Below, piece after piece: positions 19,702 through 28,619 of a stretch of DNA of 64,000 bases. Origin of the DNA: Gammaproteobacteria bacterium. Its GTDB lineage: Bacteria > Pseudomonadota > Gammaproteobacteria > JAKDMP01. Position numbers and translations under genes: made by a program. The stretch spans positions 1-64,000 of the forward strand of contig JALUYA010000002.1 of assembly GCA_027018875.1 (NCBI GenBank), read 5' to 3'. Position 1 is the stretch's first letter; every line of letters starts with the position of its first letter. The notes beneath the pieces were generated by a model. It did not search any database, was not told the DNA's origin, and saw only the letters and a list, made by a program, of their open reading frames with translations.

Positions 19702-20366
19702 GCGTTTTCTCCTCGTGGGTGCTGAAGGGCGGAGGCCCGATCGATGAACCGGGCCCCGGCCTGCGCCATGGCCTGCAAGGCTTCGCGGGTGGTCTGGGGA
19801 GCAACACCACGGATTGCGGCGCGATTGACGACCACATCGAATCCGGCTTCACGTAATTCGATGACCGTGTGCTTGACGCAATAATCGGTTGCCAGTCCGC
19901 CGACGATCACGGTTTCGATATCGCGTGAGTGCAGGTATTCAATCACGCCGGTCGAGAGCGTTCGGGCCAAATCGTGCCAGCAGGCCCCGTAGGGGTGCAT
20001 GTCGGGTTCGATGCCTTTCCACACGAAAAAATCGTAGGAGGTAACCGGGGGCAGGCCGGAAATCAGCTCGAAACCCCGGGTACCCGGAACCGCGTGGGCG
20101 GGCCAGCGGACATCGACGTTCTTGCCCGCGACCGGGCTTAAGGGGGGGTGCCGGGGGTCGGCCGTCCAGACGGCGTGGGGAGGGTGCGCATCCTTGGAAC
20201 CGAGACGCCGGGAGGCGCAGGCAGCCTGGATATTCAACTCGGGGACGATCGCCAGCGCATCGGGTACCGGTAATTCGGTGGGGCACTCCGGGGTAAAAGC
20301 GTACTGTGCGTCCACATCGAAGGCGGCCACATGTTCTCGCGGGGGGAGGAAGTTTGATCGGGTCAT
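19698..20366 (-). CDS. pncA: Nicotinamidase
   Basis: Deamidates nicotinamide to nicotinate, which PncB then uses. The 222-residue cysteine hydrolase of the isochorismatase superfamily shows the Asp motif AAFDVDAQYAFTP, SKDAHPPHAVW (metal-site region), and the nucleophile motif GGLATDYCVKHTV (about residue 165). It overlaps nrtR (ATGA) at its start and pncB at its end, so all three genes are coupled. Confidence 0.95.
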   Translation of the reverse strand: MTRSNFLPPREHVAAFDVDAQYAFTPECPTELPVPDALAIVPELNIQAACASRRLGSKDAHPPHAVWTADPRHPPLSPVAGKNVDVRWPAHAVPGTRGFELISGLPPVTSYDFFVWKGIEPDMHPYGACWHDLARTLSTGVIEYLHSRDIETVIVGGLATDYCVKHTVIELREAGFDVVVNRAAIRGVAPQTTREALQAMAQAGARFIDRASALQHPRGENA

Positions 20367-21019
20367 GGCGTTTTACGGTCGGGTTTGAGGCGGTATAGTC
20401 GTGCTGGGCGGGAAGCTCCCCTTTGGAGCTGTTCGCCGGTGGCGTCGAGGCAGTCCAGGGCGAGCAGCCGGCGGCGGAAATTGCGTTTGTCCAGCGCTTG
20501 TCCACGGATGGCTTCGTGAACCGCTTGGGCTTCGGCCAGGGTAAAAAATTCGGGTAGCAACTCGAGGGCGATGGGGGTGTATTCGATTTTAGCGGCCAGT
20601 CGGTGGCGCGCCTTGGTCAGGATCTTCCCATGGTTGAAGGCCAGGGGAGGCAAGTGGGAAAGCGGCTGCCAGAACAGGTCTGCACGGAGGCGCGGGTGGA
20701 GTGCGGTAAACGGGACGAGACCGAAATAGGCAATGTTAAAAACCCGTCCCCAGCGACCGGGATAATGTGAGGCGAAGGTGTAAAGTTGCTCGAGATAAAC
20801 CTGCTCGATACCGGTTTGCTCGGACAGAACGCGCGCGGAACACTCATCGAGCGCCTCTTCGGTCCGAATGTAGTCTCCCGGGAGTGCCCACCATGCGGCA
20901 AACGGTTCCCGCCTGCGCCTGACCGTGAGCGCCACCAGTTCGTTGTCGCGTACCGAGAACAACGCGGTATCCACGGTTAGCGCGGGGTGGCTGTATTCCT
21001 TGGCGGCAACGATGCTCAT
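20363..21019 (-). CDS. nrtR: NrtR-type Nudix-domain repressor of NAD metabolism
   Basis: The 218-residue protein has an N-terminal Nudix-like domain (LTVDTALFSVRDNELVALTV... WWALPGDYIRTEEALDECSA) and a C-terminal winged-helix part (FFTLAEAQAVHEAIRGQALD, NFRRRLLALDCL), the NrtR architecture. The Nudix box G-x5-E-x7-RVLSEQTGI lacks the catalytic REUXEE glutamates, as expected for a regulator that senses ADP-ribose or a related metabolite. Its position ahead of pncA-pncB and a palindrome 28 bp upstream of its start support repression of this operon and autoregulation. Confidence 0.9.
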   Translation of the reverse strand: MSIVAAKEYSHPALTVDTALFSVRDNELVALTVRRRREPFAAWWALPGDYIRTEEALDECSARVLSEQTGIEQVYLEQLYTFASHYPGRWGRVFNIAYFGLVPFTALHPRLRADLFWQPLSHLPPLAFNHGKILTKARHRLAAKIEYTPIALELLPEFFTLAEAQAVHEAIRGQALDKRNFRRRLLALDCLDATGEQLQRGASRPARLYRLKPDRKTP

Positions 21020-21046
21020 CGGTCTGGAGATAACAACTAAAAAATC

Positions 21047-21067
21047 TTAGTGTCAATATAACACTTA
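21047..21067. promoter_or_regulatory. Candidate NrtR operator
   Basis: TTAGTGT-CAATATA-ACACTTA is an imperfect 21-bp palindrome (half-sites differ at two positions) between the rhlB stop (21069) and the nrtR start (21019). Site position and AT-rich spacer fit a self-controlled operator over the nrtR promoter. Assignment to NrtR is by context, not by a matrix search. Confidence 0.65.
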
Positions 21068-21068
21068 G

Positions 21069-22304
21069 TCAGCGATGGGGTTGTCGCCGGGATCGCCCTT
21101 GCCGGGGCGGTCGAGATTTGCGGTGCCGGGAAGGAGGGGGGAAGGCAATGTCGGCGAGCATCCCGGTGTGTTTATAAACACGCGGGATCTCATGGCCGAT
21201 GAAACTTTCGATGGCAGGCAGGGAAAAAGCATAATTCTCGCAGGCAAAGGAGATCGCCTCGCCGCTGGCCCCGGCACGCCCCGTTCGGCCTATGCGATGG
21301 ACATAGTCCTCTGCATCCTGAGGCAGATCGTAGTTGAAAACATGACTGACGGCGGGAATGTGTAAACCGCGTGAGGCGACATCGGTGGTAACCAGTATGG
21401 GCGATTCCCGGCCCTCGAAGGCGGCCAGGTAGGCCAGGCGTTTAGGTTGCGGTACGTCCCCGGATAGAACCCGTGCGGGATAGGTATTTAACCGCAGCAA
21501 CTCGCCGAGCCACTCGGCCGTGCGGCGGGTATTGACAAATATCATGGCGCGTTCGGGGTTTAGGTGACGGAAAAGCCCGATCAGCAACCGGGGTTTTTCG
21601 ATTATGGCGGGGAAATATAGCTGTTCACTGATCGAAGCTGCGGTGATTTGTCCGGGGTCTATACGGATCAATTCCGGCATGTTCATGTGCTCATGTGCCA
21701 GTTCCATGACCCGGTAGGAAAGGGTAGCCGAATAGAGCATGGTCAGGCGCTCGCCCGGCGGAGGCAAGCGCCTTAAGAGGTAGCGGATATCACGAATGAA
21801 ACCGAGGTCGAACATGCGGTCGGCCTCATCCAGCACCGCGACTTCAATGGCCTGCAGATTGTAGAGATGTTGCTTGTGGAAATCGATCAGCCGTCCCGGG
21901 GTTCCGATCAGGATGTCGGCTCCCGCCGCTATTTTCTCTTTTTGCCGTTCGTAGCCGGTGCCGCCGTACACGACCACAATGCGCAGACCCGTCTGGCGGC
22001 CGAGACTTTCGGCATCCCGATGAATCTGGACCGCCAGCTCGCGGGTCGGGGCGATGATCAATGCCCGGGGTCGATCCCGGCGCCGGTGTCTGGATGGTGG
22101 ACTGGTGAGTAGGCGCTGGAACAAGGCCAGTAGGAATGCGGCGGTTTTGCCGGTTCCGGTTTGGGCTTGCCCGGCGACGTCCCGTCCGGCAAGGGTAAGC
22201 GGTAGCGTGCGTTGCTGGATAGCGGTGAGGCGTTCAAAACCGGCCTCGGTAATCCCGGCGATGAGTGTAGGCTGCAAGTCGAGTTCAGAAAAATATTGCG
22301 GCAA
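21069..22304 (-). CDS. rhlB: DEAD-box ATP-dependent RNA helicase RhlB
   Basis: RNA unwinding helicase, associated in gammaproteobacteria with the RNase E degradosome. The 411 residues carry all DEAD motifs: AQTGTGKT, PTRELAVQI, TPGRL, VLDEADRMFDLGF, SAT, the helicase C domain with VNTRRTAEWL, TDVASRGLHI and HRIGRTGRAG. The tail is Arg/Pro-rich. Divergence from trxA-rho is the conserved rhlB-trxA-rho neighbourhood, which supports RhlB over RhlE or SrmB. Confidence 0.9.
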   Translation of the reverse strand: MPQYFSELDLQPTLIAGITEAGFERLTAIQQRTLPLTLAGRDVAGQAQTGTGKTAAFLLALFQRLLTSPPSRHRRRDRPRALIIAPTRELAVQIHRDAESLGRQTGLRIVVVYGGTGYERQKEKIAAGADILIGTPGRLIDFHKQHLYNLQAIEVAVLDEADRMFDLGFIRDIRYLLRRLPPPGERLTMLYSATLSYRVMELAHEHMNMPELIRIDPGQITAASISEQLYFPAIIEKPRLLIGLFRHLNPERAMIFVNTRRTAEWLGELLRLNTYPARVLSGDVPQPKRLAYLAAFEGRESPILVTTDVASRGLHIPAVSHVFNYDLPQDAEDYVHRIGRTGRAGASGEAISFACENYAFSLPAIESFIGHEIPRVYKHTGMLADIAFPPPSRHRKSRPPRQGRSRRQPHR

Positions 22305-22633
22305 GTGCGTGGGCTCCTCAAGAGTGAGTTCGGTGTCTGGATTTATGGGACTTGCATTTTGAAGGCGAATCGGACCAGAATAACGGCCTAAGAGAATTCG
22401 GCCTGAGTCGAAATTGCCTTTTAAGGCTGTATCCGCAAGGAAACCCGGTCAAACCATCAGCTTTATTGTGCCTTAAGTGGCTTGCGCTCGTCCCGATTCG
22501 ATCGTTTCTGCTTTTTCTAGGCGATTTGAACAAGACCCAATATCCGTTGGGCTTGGCAATCGGCGTGAGGGGAAATGAACTTTACGCGGAGCAGATTAGC
22601 CCTGAATCAAACCATTAATACGGAGGAACCGAC
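22305..22633. promoter_or_regulatory. Divergent rhlB/trxA intergenic region
   Basis: This 329-bp gap is AT-rich relative to its surroundings and must hold the promoters of rhlB (leftward) and trxA-rho (rightward). A strong Shine-Dalgarno (GGAGGAA, 22623-22629) decides the GTG start of trxA at 22634. I see no ORF with coding character and no clear riboswitch; rho leaders are often attenuated, but no convincing terminator hairpin is visible. Confidence 0.5.
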
Positions 22634-22960
22634 GTGAGTGAAAACGTTACCCATACCTCGGATGCCGACTTTGAGGCCGATGTGCTTAGATCCGAGGTTC
22701 CGGTGTTGGTCGATTACTGGGCCGAATGGTGTGGACCCTGCAAGATGATCGCCCCCGCCCTCGAGGAACTGGCCAACCAGTACGGTGGTCGGCTCAAGGT
22801 CATGAAATTGAATATTGATGAAAATGCCGCGACCCCGCGCAAGTACAATATCCGCGGTATTCCGACTTTGATGTTGTTCAAGAATGGTGATCTGGTGGCG
22901 CAAAAGGTGGGGGCTTTGCCCAAATCGCAACTTGCGGCCTTTCTGGAAGCCAACCTTTGA
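22634..22960 (+). CDS. trxA: Thioredoxin 1
   Basis: Cytosolic dithiol reductant for ribonucleotide reductase, PAPS reductase, ArsC-type arsenate reductases and others. The 108 residues include active site [10 protein letters not shown] (about 32-41) and the cis-Pro loop [13 protein letters not shown] (about 74-86). The GTG start follows GGAGGAACCGAC. Its stop overlaps the TTG start of rho (TTGA), so the two are coupled. Confidence 0.97.
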   Translation: MSENVTHTSDADFEADVLRSEVPVLVDYWAEWCGPCKMIAPALEELANQYGGRLKVMKLNIDENAATPRKYNIRGIPTLMLFKNGDLVAQKVGALPKSQLAAFLEANL

Positions 22961-24357
22961 GCGGGCATGCCTATCGGCGGCGCAACTCGCGCCAGCGTAA
23001 ACCACGTGATAGCGAGCGCGCCGACGTTAATCTCGCGCTTGAGATGGAAAACGTGGATGAAACCGAATTTGAAGAAAACGATTCGGCCAATGGACCAATT
23101 CTGAACCTGGCCGAACTCAAGCGCAAAAGTGTCGTCGAATTATCCGATGTCGCCGAAGCGGTCGGCCTGGAAGGCGCGGCACGGATGCGCAAGCAGGAGA
23201 TGATCTTCGCCATTATCAAGGCCCATGCGCGCAACGGGGAGCGCATCCGTGGCGAAGGGGTGCTGGAAATCCTCTCTGACGGATATGGTTTTTTGCGCTC
23301 GGCCGACAATTCTTTCCAGGCGGGCCCGGCCGATGTGTACGTCAGTCCGAACCAGATTCGACGATTTAATTTACGTTCCGGTGACACGGTAACCGGACGC
23401 ATTCGTCCGCCCAAGGATAACGAGCGCTACTTCGCGTTGATTAAGGTCGATACCATCAACGCAGATGATCCCGCCGCAGCCCGAACCAAGATTCTGTTTG
23501 AAAACCTGATACCACTGTTCCCCAAGAAATGGCTGAAAATGGAGTTGGGGAACGGCTCCACCGAAGATCTCACCGCCCGGATCATCGATCTGGTGGCGCC
23601 TTTGGGTAGAGGGCAGCGCGGGTTGATCGTCTCGCCGCCGAAAGCCGGCAAAACGATGATGTTGCAGAATATCGCCCATTCGATTGCCCATAATCATCCC
23701 GATTGCGTATTGTTGGTGCTATTGATCGATGAGCGCCCCGAAGAGGTCACCGAAATGTCCCGGTCGGTCAATGGAGAGGTGCTTTCGTCAACCTTCGATG
23801 AGCCGGCAACCCGCCACGTCCAGGTGGCGGAAATGGTGATCGAGAAGGCCAAGCGGCTCGTCGAGCACAAGCGGGATGTCGTGATCCTGCTCGATTCGAT
23901 CACCCGCCTGGCGCGGGCCTACAATACCGTTGTGCCCTCTTCCGGTAAGGTGTTGACCGGGGGGGTGGATGCAAATGCGCTACAACGGCCGAAGCGTTTC
24001 TTCGGGGCGGCGCGCAATATCGAGGAAGGGGGATCGCTCACCATCATTGCCACCGCACTGGTTGAAACCGGTTCGCGCATGGACGAGGTGATCTATGAGG
24101 AGTTTAAGGGAACCGGTAATTCCGAAATTCACCTGGACCGGCGGATTGCAGAAAAGCGGATCTTTCCGGCCATCAACATCAATCGGTCGGGAACCCGCCG
24201 CGAAGAGCTCCTGGTAGGGGAAGAGGAGCTGCAGAAAATGTGGATTTTGCGCAAGCTGTTGCATCCGATGGATGAATTGGCGGCCAGCGAGTTTTTGATC
24301 GACAAGCTCAGGGGCACCAAAACCAATGTCGAGTTCTTCAATTCGATGAAACGCTGA
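22957..24357 (+). CDS. rho: Transcription termination factor Rho with N-terminal extension
   Basis: Hexameric RNA-dependent ATPase that ends transcription. From [15 protein letters not shown] (about residue 49) the protein matches canonical Rho: RNA-binding domain [17 protein letters not shown], Walker A PPKAGKT, Walker [16 protein letters not shown]-like segment, Q-loop and R-loop regions, and [12 protein letters not shown] 47-residue charged extension ([17 protein letters not shown]... [15 protein letters not shown]) precedes it. TTG 22957 overlaps the trxA stop; ATG 23044 (residue 30) is an alternative start that would leave an 18-residue extension. Confidence 0.95.
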   Translation: MSGHAYRRRNSRQRKPRDSERADVNLALEMENVDETEFEENDSANGPILNLAELKRKSVVELSDVAEAVGLEGAARMRKQEMIFAIIKAHARNGERIRGEGVLEILSDGYGFLRSADNSFQAGPADVYVSPNQIRRFNLRSGDTVTGRIRPPKDNERYFALIKVDTINADDPAAARTKILFENLIPLFPKKWLKMELGNGSTEDLTARIIDLVAPLGRGQRGLIVSPPKAGKTMMLQNIAHSIAHNHPDCVLLVLLIDERPEEVTEMSRSVNGEVLSSTFDEPATRHVQVAEMVIEKAKRLVEHKRDVVILLDSITRLARAYNTVVPSSGKVLTGGVDANALQRPKRFFGAARNIEEGGSLTIIATALVETGSRMDEVIYEEFKGTGNSEIHLDRRIAEKRIFPAININRSGTRREELLVGEEELQKMWILRKLLHPMDELAASEFLIDKLRGTKTNVEFFNSMKR

Positions 24358-24372
24358 GCCGGCGAATGAATA

Positions 24373-24840
24373 TTACGTAAGTATTCGGCTGCGTTTCGTC
24401 GCTGCGGGCCGGGCGCTTGTGTCTAGGGGTTTTTTGATCAAAACCGATTCATGGCGACGGTAACCGCGGCGTTCATAAAAACCAATGGCACCCGGGCGGC
24501 TGTCCAGAAACACCTGGAGCAGGCCGTGATTGCGGGCAACGGCTTCGGCGTATTCCAAAAGACGCCCGCCGGTGCCCTGGCCGCGGGCATCGGCGGCTAC
24601 GACCAGGTCATCTATATGCAGGTGCGAACCGCGAGCGAAAGTGTGTACCTCGCGCATCCCCAGCACGCCGACAAGCTTTCGATCTTCGAACGCGCCGATG
24701 AGTTCATAACCATGGGCTGCGCTCTGTTGCCGGAGCGTCTTGCCGAAGTCTTCCCTGCTGAGCCCGGGCCGCAACTCGAGTAATATCTGCCATGCGGCAG
24801 TCAGTTCCGCGGCGGTGATAGGACGGACCTCGGTATTCAT
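24373..24840 (-). CDS. GNAT-family N-acetyltransferase
   Basis: 155-residue acetyl-CoA-dependent acyltransferase with the GNAT motif A (VVAADARGQGTGGRLLEYAE, about 78-97) and a C-terminal FYERRGYRR strand-helix. The substrate is unknown. ATG 24840 overlaps the purD stop (ATGA), so it is co-translated with purD; the frame is open upstream inside purD but that stretch is a shadow. Convergent with rho, 15 bp from its stop. Confidence 0.86.
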   Translation of the reverse strand: MNTEVRPITAAELTAAWQILLELRPGLSREDFGKTLRQQSAAHGYELIGAFEDRKLVGVLGMREVHTFARGSHLHIDDLVVAADARGQGTGGRLLEYAEAVARNHGLLQVFLDSRPGAIGFYERRGYRRHESVLIKKPLDTSARPAATKRSRILT

Positions 24841-26123
24841 CCGGGCTTCTCGTTCAACGCCCTGTGAGCAATGTCGTGACGGTATTGTATGCCGTCGAAG
24901 TGGATGGGCTGGAGCCCGGCGTAGGCCTTGTTCCGGGCGGTGGCAATATCCTTGCCCAATGCGGTAACGCAAAGTACGCGCCCTCCGGCCGTGAGCACCT
25001 TGCCGCCTTGTAGGGTGGTGCCGGCATGGAAAATTTTCACCCCTTCAGGCAGAGGGGTCTCCAGTCCCGTGATGGCGCGGCCCTTTTTATAGTCGCCGGG
25101 ATAGCCCGCGGAGGCGAGGACCACCCCGACCGCCGCTTGGGGTTTCCAGGTTACGGCAGTGTCCTCGAGGTTACCGTGGAGCAGCGCCGTAACCAGCTCG
25201 ATCAGATCCGAGTCCAGGCGCATCAGTAATGGCTGGGTTTCGGGATCGCCGAGGCGGCAATTAAATTCGAGCACGCGCGGAGTGCCCCGTGGCCCGACCA
25301 TGATTCCCGCGTAGAGAAAACCGGAATAGGTGATGCCCTCCGCAGCGAGGCCGGCCAGCGTTGGTTGAATGATCTCGGCCTCGATGCGTTGGGCCAGGGT
25401 CGAGGTGATCAGCGGTGCCGGCGAGTAGGCGCCCATGCCGCCGGTATTGGGGCCGGTATCCCCGTCACCGACGCGCTTGTGGTCTTGTGATGTTGCCAGG
25501 CAGAGATAGGTTTTGCCGTGGGCGAGAACGATGTAGCTAACCTCGTCTCCGGGAAGGTGATCCTCCACGACGATTTCCCGGCCCGCGGCACCGAAGGCTT
25601 GCCCGGACAGCATGGCGTCGGCTGTCGCCAGCGCCTGCTCCCGGGTCTCGGCAATCACGACCCCTTTGCCTGCCGCGAGGCCGTCGGCCTTGATGACCAC
25701 GGGGAGTTTCCACCGTAGCAGCGCCGCCCGTGCCGCCGCGGGGTCGGTGAAACACCTCGCCCTTGCGCTCGGGATGCCGTGACGCTCGCAAAAGCGCTTA
25801 GCGTAGGCCTTTGATGCCTCGATCCGGGCCGCGGCCCGGCTGGGGCCGAAACAGGCGAGCCCCGCGGCGGCAAAGGCATCGGCTATGCCCTCGGCCAAGG
25901 GGGCCTCGGGGCCGACGAGAGTGAGATCAATATGGTGTTCGCGGGCAAAGGCGAGTAGATTGGGAATATCGGCAGCGCCGACTGGGATGTTCTCGCAGCG
26001 CGTTTCGCAGGCGGTGCCCGCGTTGCCGGGGGCTACATAGACGCACTCAACCCGGGGCGATTGCGCGGCCTTCCAGGCCAGGGCATGTTCGCGTCCGCCA
26101 CCTCCAATCACCAGTATGCGCAT
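24837..26123 (-). CDS. purD: Phosphoribosylamine-glycine ligase
   Basis: Second step of purine synthesis: phosphoribosylamine + glycine + ATP to GAR. ATG 26123 gives the family N-terminus MRILVIGGGGREHALAWKAA and a 428-residue ATP-grasp protein with GPEAPLAEGIADAF, VIKADGLAAGKGV, NTGGMGAYSPAP and LEFNCRLGDPETQ. The frame continues 80 codons upstream through the divergent TlpA-like gene but has no family content there. purH is not adjacent. Confidence 0.97.
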   Translation of the reverse strand: MRILVIGGGGREHALAWKAAQSPRVECVYVAPGNAGTACETRCENIPVGAADIPNLLAFAREHHIDLTLVGPEAPLAEGIADAFAAAGLACFGPSRAAARIEASKAYAKRFCERHGIPSARARCFTDPAAARAALLRWKLPVVIKADGLAAGKGVVIAETREQALATADAMLSGQAFGAAGREIVVEDHLPGDEVSYIVLAHGKTYLCLATSQDHKRVGDGDTGPNTGGMGAYSPAPLITSTLAQRIEAEIIQPTLAGLAAEGITYSGFLYAGIMVGPRGTPRVLEFNCRLGDPETQPLLMRLDSDLIELVTALLHGNLEDTAVTWKPQAAVGVVLASAGYPGDYKKGRAITGLETPLPEGVKIFHAGTTLQGGKVLTAGGRVLCVTALGKDIATARNKAYAGLQPIHFDGIQYRHDIAHRALNEKPG

Positions 26124-26169
26124 GTTTGAAACCTCGTCCAACAGCGTAAAACCATAGAATACCCTGTCT

Positions 26170-27045
26170 ATGAAAATTCTTCGTGGCGTCGCCTGGTTGT
26201 CATTGCTCGCCCTCGTCCTGGCCGCGGCGACGGCGGTCGCACCGGGTCTCCCCCTTGGCTTCCCGCCACGGTTTATTTTCCTTGGTCTGGTTGCCTTCGG
26301 CGTGGGTGGCATGGCTCCGCGTGAGTCGAGCGGAGCCTGGGGGTGGATGATCCTGGTGCCCATGTGGGGCCTGTATGGAGTTGCGGCTGTCGCCGGCTGG
26401 CTACAGTCGCATGCGTTGTCGCTTGGAGTCTATCCTTTAGTCGCCAGCGTGGGGATGGCGGCGGGGTGGGTGGCCCTGGGAAGCATTCATGCCGGGTGGG
26501 AGCACAGGCTCCTCGCGAGTGCCCTGGCCGCCTTGGCGATCGGTGGATTAGCGGTCCTTGCCGGGGTACCGGTCCGGGGGGAGTCACGGTCGTCATATTA
26601 CCCCCCCGCCTTCATGTTGCCGCGGCTCGGGGCCGGGATGGTGTCATCCCTTGCACTGCGGGGCCGGCCGGTGGTGCTTTCATTCTGGGCCAGTTGGTGT
26701 CCACCTTGCCGCGCGGAATTGCCCCGGCTCGAGGAGATCTACCGCCGCTACCATGCCCACGTTCGCTTCTTCGCCGTCGATGTGGCCACCGGGGGAGAGA
26801 CCCGCACACGGGCTCGGACCTTTTTGCGGCGTCACGGGATCACCATTCCCGCGGTCTGGGATGGGTCGGGACGACTGGCACGAATTTTTCGTACCCGGCG
26901 GGTGGTACCGGTATTGGTTCTTCTGCGGCCCGACGGCCAGGTGATCTTCGAGCATTACGGCTATCCACCCGACGGCTCTAGCCTGCGGCAACTGGGCGCG
27001 TACCTCAAGCCCTGGCTGCGGATCTCGGCAAGGCCCGAAGGCTAG
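26170..27045 (+). CDS. Membrane-anchored TlpA-like thioredoxin
   Basis: The 291-residue protein has about five hydrophobic segments in residues 1-135 (LLALVLAAATAVAPGLPLGF, FIFLGLVAFGVGG, ILVPMWGLYGVAAVAGWL, LVASVGMAAGWVALG, ALAALAIGGLAVLAGV), followed by a thioredoxin domain exposed to the periplasm. The active site is FWASWCPPCRAELPRLEEIY and the cis-Pro loop is RRVVPVLVLLRPDG. TlpA/ResA-like proteins reduce apocytochrome or metal-site cysteines or protect against oxidative damage. The polytopic N-terminus is longer than usual TlpA anchors. It ends 18 bp before the convergent FTR1 fusion gene; no cytochrome-maturation genes are adjacent. Confidence 0.85.
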   Translation: MKILRGVAWLSLLALVLAAATAVAPGLPLGFPPRFIFLGLVAFGVGGMAPRESSGAWGWMILVPMWGLYGVAAVAGWLQSHALSLGVYPLVASVGMAAGWVALGSIHAGWEHRLLASALAALAIGGLAVLAGVPVRGESRSSYYPPAFMLPRLGAGMVSSLALRGRPVVLSFWASWCPPCRAELPRLEEIYRRYHAHVRFFAVDVATGGETRTRARTFLRRHGITIPAVWDGSGRLARIFRTRRVVPVLVLLRPDGQVIFEHYGYPPDGSSLRQLGAYLKPWLRISARPEG

Positions 27046-27062
27046 CCCGAGGCTTAATGGGT

Positions 27063-28619
27063 TCAGTAAAATTCGTATTCGAGGCGCAATACCAGGGTGG
27101 TGCCGGCGGCGGCCTGGCTGGTGCCGAAAAGCACGAGCGCCGCGTAGCGCAGGCTTTTCCCCGGGCCGGTCGCGATGCGCCCGGTGAGTCCGGGGCCGAT
27201 CAGTTGGCGGGCGTTTCCCCGGGCACCGACTTTTCCTGCCGGCTGCCCGTAGGCTTCCAATAGGGGAGAGAGGTCTTGCCGCCAGCGGTAAAGCAGGCGG
27301 GCACGGTATTCCAGTTCCACCCCTGGTTCGGCGTTATGGCCGTATTGGCGCGAACCGATCAGGTTCAGCAACACGGTAAAACGGCCGATATCCCTGCCGA
27401 GTAGCGGACCGAACTTGGCCTCGTACGGGGTATCGGCAAAGTGCGGGATTTCGATTTCGGTGAGCAGTCCGACGTCCAGCCAGGACCGGCCTTGGGGCGT
27501 TAACTGCACTCGGTTTTCCCATTCAAATTCTTCGAGCTTGAATGGGCCTCCATAGCGCTGTGCGCCGGCGATGTAAAACTCGCTGAACCAGCGGTTGCCG
27601 AGGCCCCGTCCGAAACCCAGCTTGAATGCTCTGCGGTCGTCGCTCGAATTCTTGCCATTCCAACCGGTGTAGGCCCGGGCCTCGATTTCGTTCTCACCGG
27701 GTGATACGGTGGGGGCATAGACGATAAAATCCTCCGCGCGTGCCGCAGGAGCGGAGACCAGGCCGAGGCCGACGAGTAGGAGTATCGGGGCCGCCTCGGC
27801 TGCCACGCCGGGAAAACGCGGGCGGGCGGAACGTACGAGCATGAGGCCGGCGATGATGCTGAAGCTCGCAATCCATGCCAGCACCTGCATGAGCGAAGGC
27901 GCCGGCGTGTAGCCGGCCAGCGCGCCAAGGCTTCGACCGGCAAGGCTGTTGCCGGAGAGGATTCGCTCGCTGTTCCAGACCCGTTCGATCAGCGCGGGGA
28001 GGTACCCCATCTGAACGAGAAGTTCGACTCCCTGGGCGATCATGCCGGCGGCGATGAAAAGAATCAGGATGGCGCTTACCCGGAACAGGCTTTTCATGGG
28101 GATGCGTGACAAGCCCGCGAACAACATCAAGCCGGTGGCGGCGCTGGCGGCAAGGCCGAGCACGCCCCCGACGAGAAGCGCCATGTGCTCGGTGCCGCTC
28201 GCGACGATGCCGTAGAGGAACAACGCGGTCTCCGAGCCTTCACGCAGCACCGCGAGGGTGGTTACGGTAATGAGAACGGCAAGCGATTCCCTGCCGGCCA
28301 GCACGTCCGAGCCCAGAGTTTTGAGCTTTCCCGCCAAGTGGAGCCCTTGTTTGGCCATCCATAGGTTGTGCCCGGCAAGCATCAACCCTGCGGCGAATAG
28401 AATCCCGACGGAGAAAATCTCCTGACCGCTGCCGCCGGCAAATTGGGAAATCTCTCCGATACCGGCAGCGACGGCGATGGCTCCGCCCGCCCCGAGCACC
28501 ACTCCGAGTGTAATCCAGCGGCCGCGATGCCGCAGGCCCTTGACGGCGGCAGCGACGATGCCGATGACCAGAGCCGCCTCGAGGATTTCGCGAAAGACGA
28601 TGATGAAGCTGCCGATCAT
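27063..28619 (-). CDS. FTR1-family iron permease fused to a C-terminal outer-membrane-type barrel
   Basis: Residues 1-275 form an FTR1/EfeU-type iron permease with seven membrane segments and both REXXE iron motifs (FREILEAALVIG, residues 9-20; LREGSETALFL, about 125-135). The frame runs on through a basic patch (RSARPRFPG) and a hydrophobic stretch ending SAPAARA, which looks exactly like a signal peptide with an AxA cleavage site. Then come about 215 residues of barrel-like strands (EIEARAYTGWNGK, LDVGLLTEIEIPHFAD, VELEYRARLLYRW) ending LVLRLEYEFY with a terminal aromatic. There is no stop and no Shine-Dalgarno at internal ATG 27842. It overlaps the upstream cupredoxin gene (ATGA). The fusion is unusual; a processed polyprotein is one reading. 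Confidence 0.85.
   Translation of the reverse strand: MIGSFIIVFREILEAALVIGIVAAAVKGLRHRGRWITLGVVLGAGGAIAVAAGIGEISQFAGGSGQEIFSVGILFAAGLMLAGHNLWMAKQGLHLAGKLKTLGSDVLAGRESLAVLITVTTLAVLREGSETALFLYGIVASGTEHMALLVGGVLGLAASAATGLMLFAGLSRIPMKSLFRVSAILILFIAAGMIAQGVELLVQMGYLPALIERVWNSERILSGNSLAGRSLGALAGYTPAPSLMQVLAWIASFSIIAGLMLVRSARPRFPGVAAEAAPILLLVGLGLVSAPAARAEDFIVYAPTVSPGENEIEARAYTGWNGKNSSDDRRAFKLGFGRGLGNRWFSEFYIAGAQRYGGPFKLEEFEWENRVQLTPQGRSWLDVGLLTEIEIPHFADTPYEAKFGPLLGRDIGRFTVLLNLIGSRQYGHNAEPGVELEYRARLLYRWRQDLSPLLEAYGQPAGKVGARGNARQLIGPGLTGRIATGPGKSLRYAALVLFGTSQAAAGTTLVLRLEYEFY

Noticed and set aside
26124-26363. Upstream extension of purD
   Set aside because: PurD starts at MRILVIGGGGREHAL; the extra 80 codons run antisense through the divergent TlpA-like gene and its promoter.
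27063-27842. Separate gene for the barrel part of the FTR1 fusion, starting at internal ATG 27842
   Set aside because: The sequence before this ATG has no Shine-Dalgarno and the frame is continuous with FTR1, so a fusion is the simpler reading, though internal initiation is not excluded.
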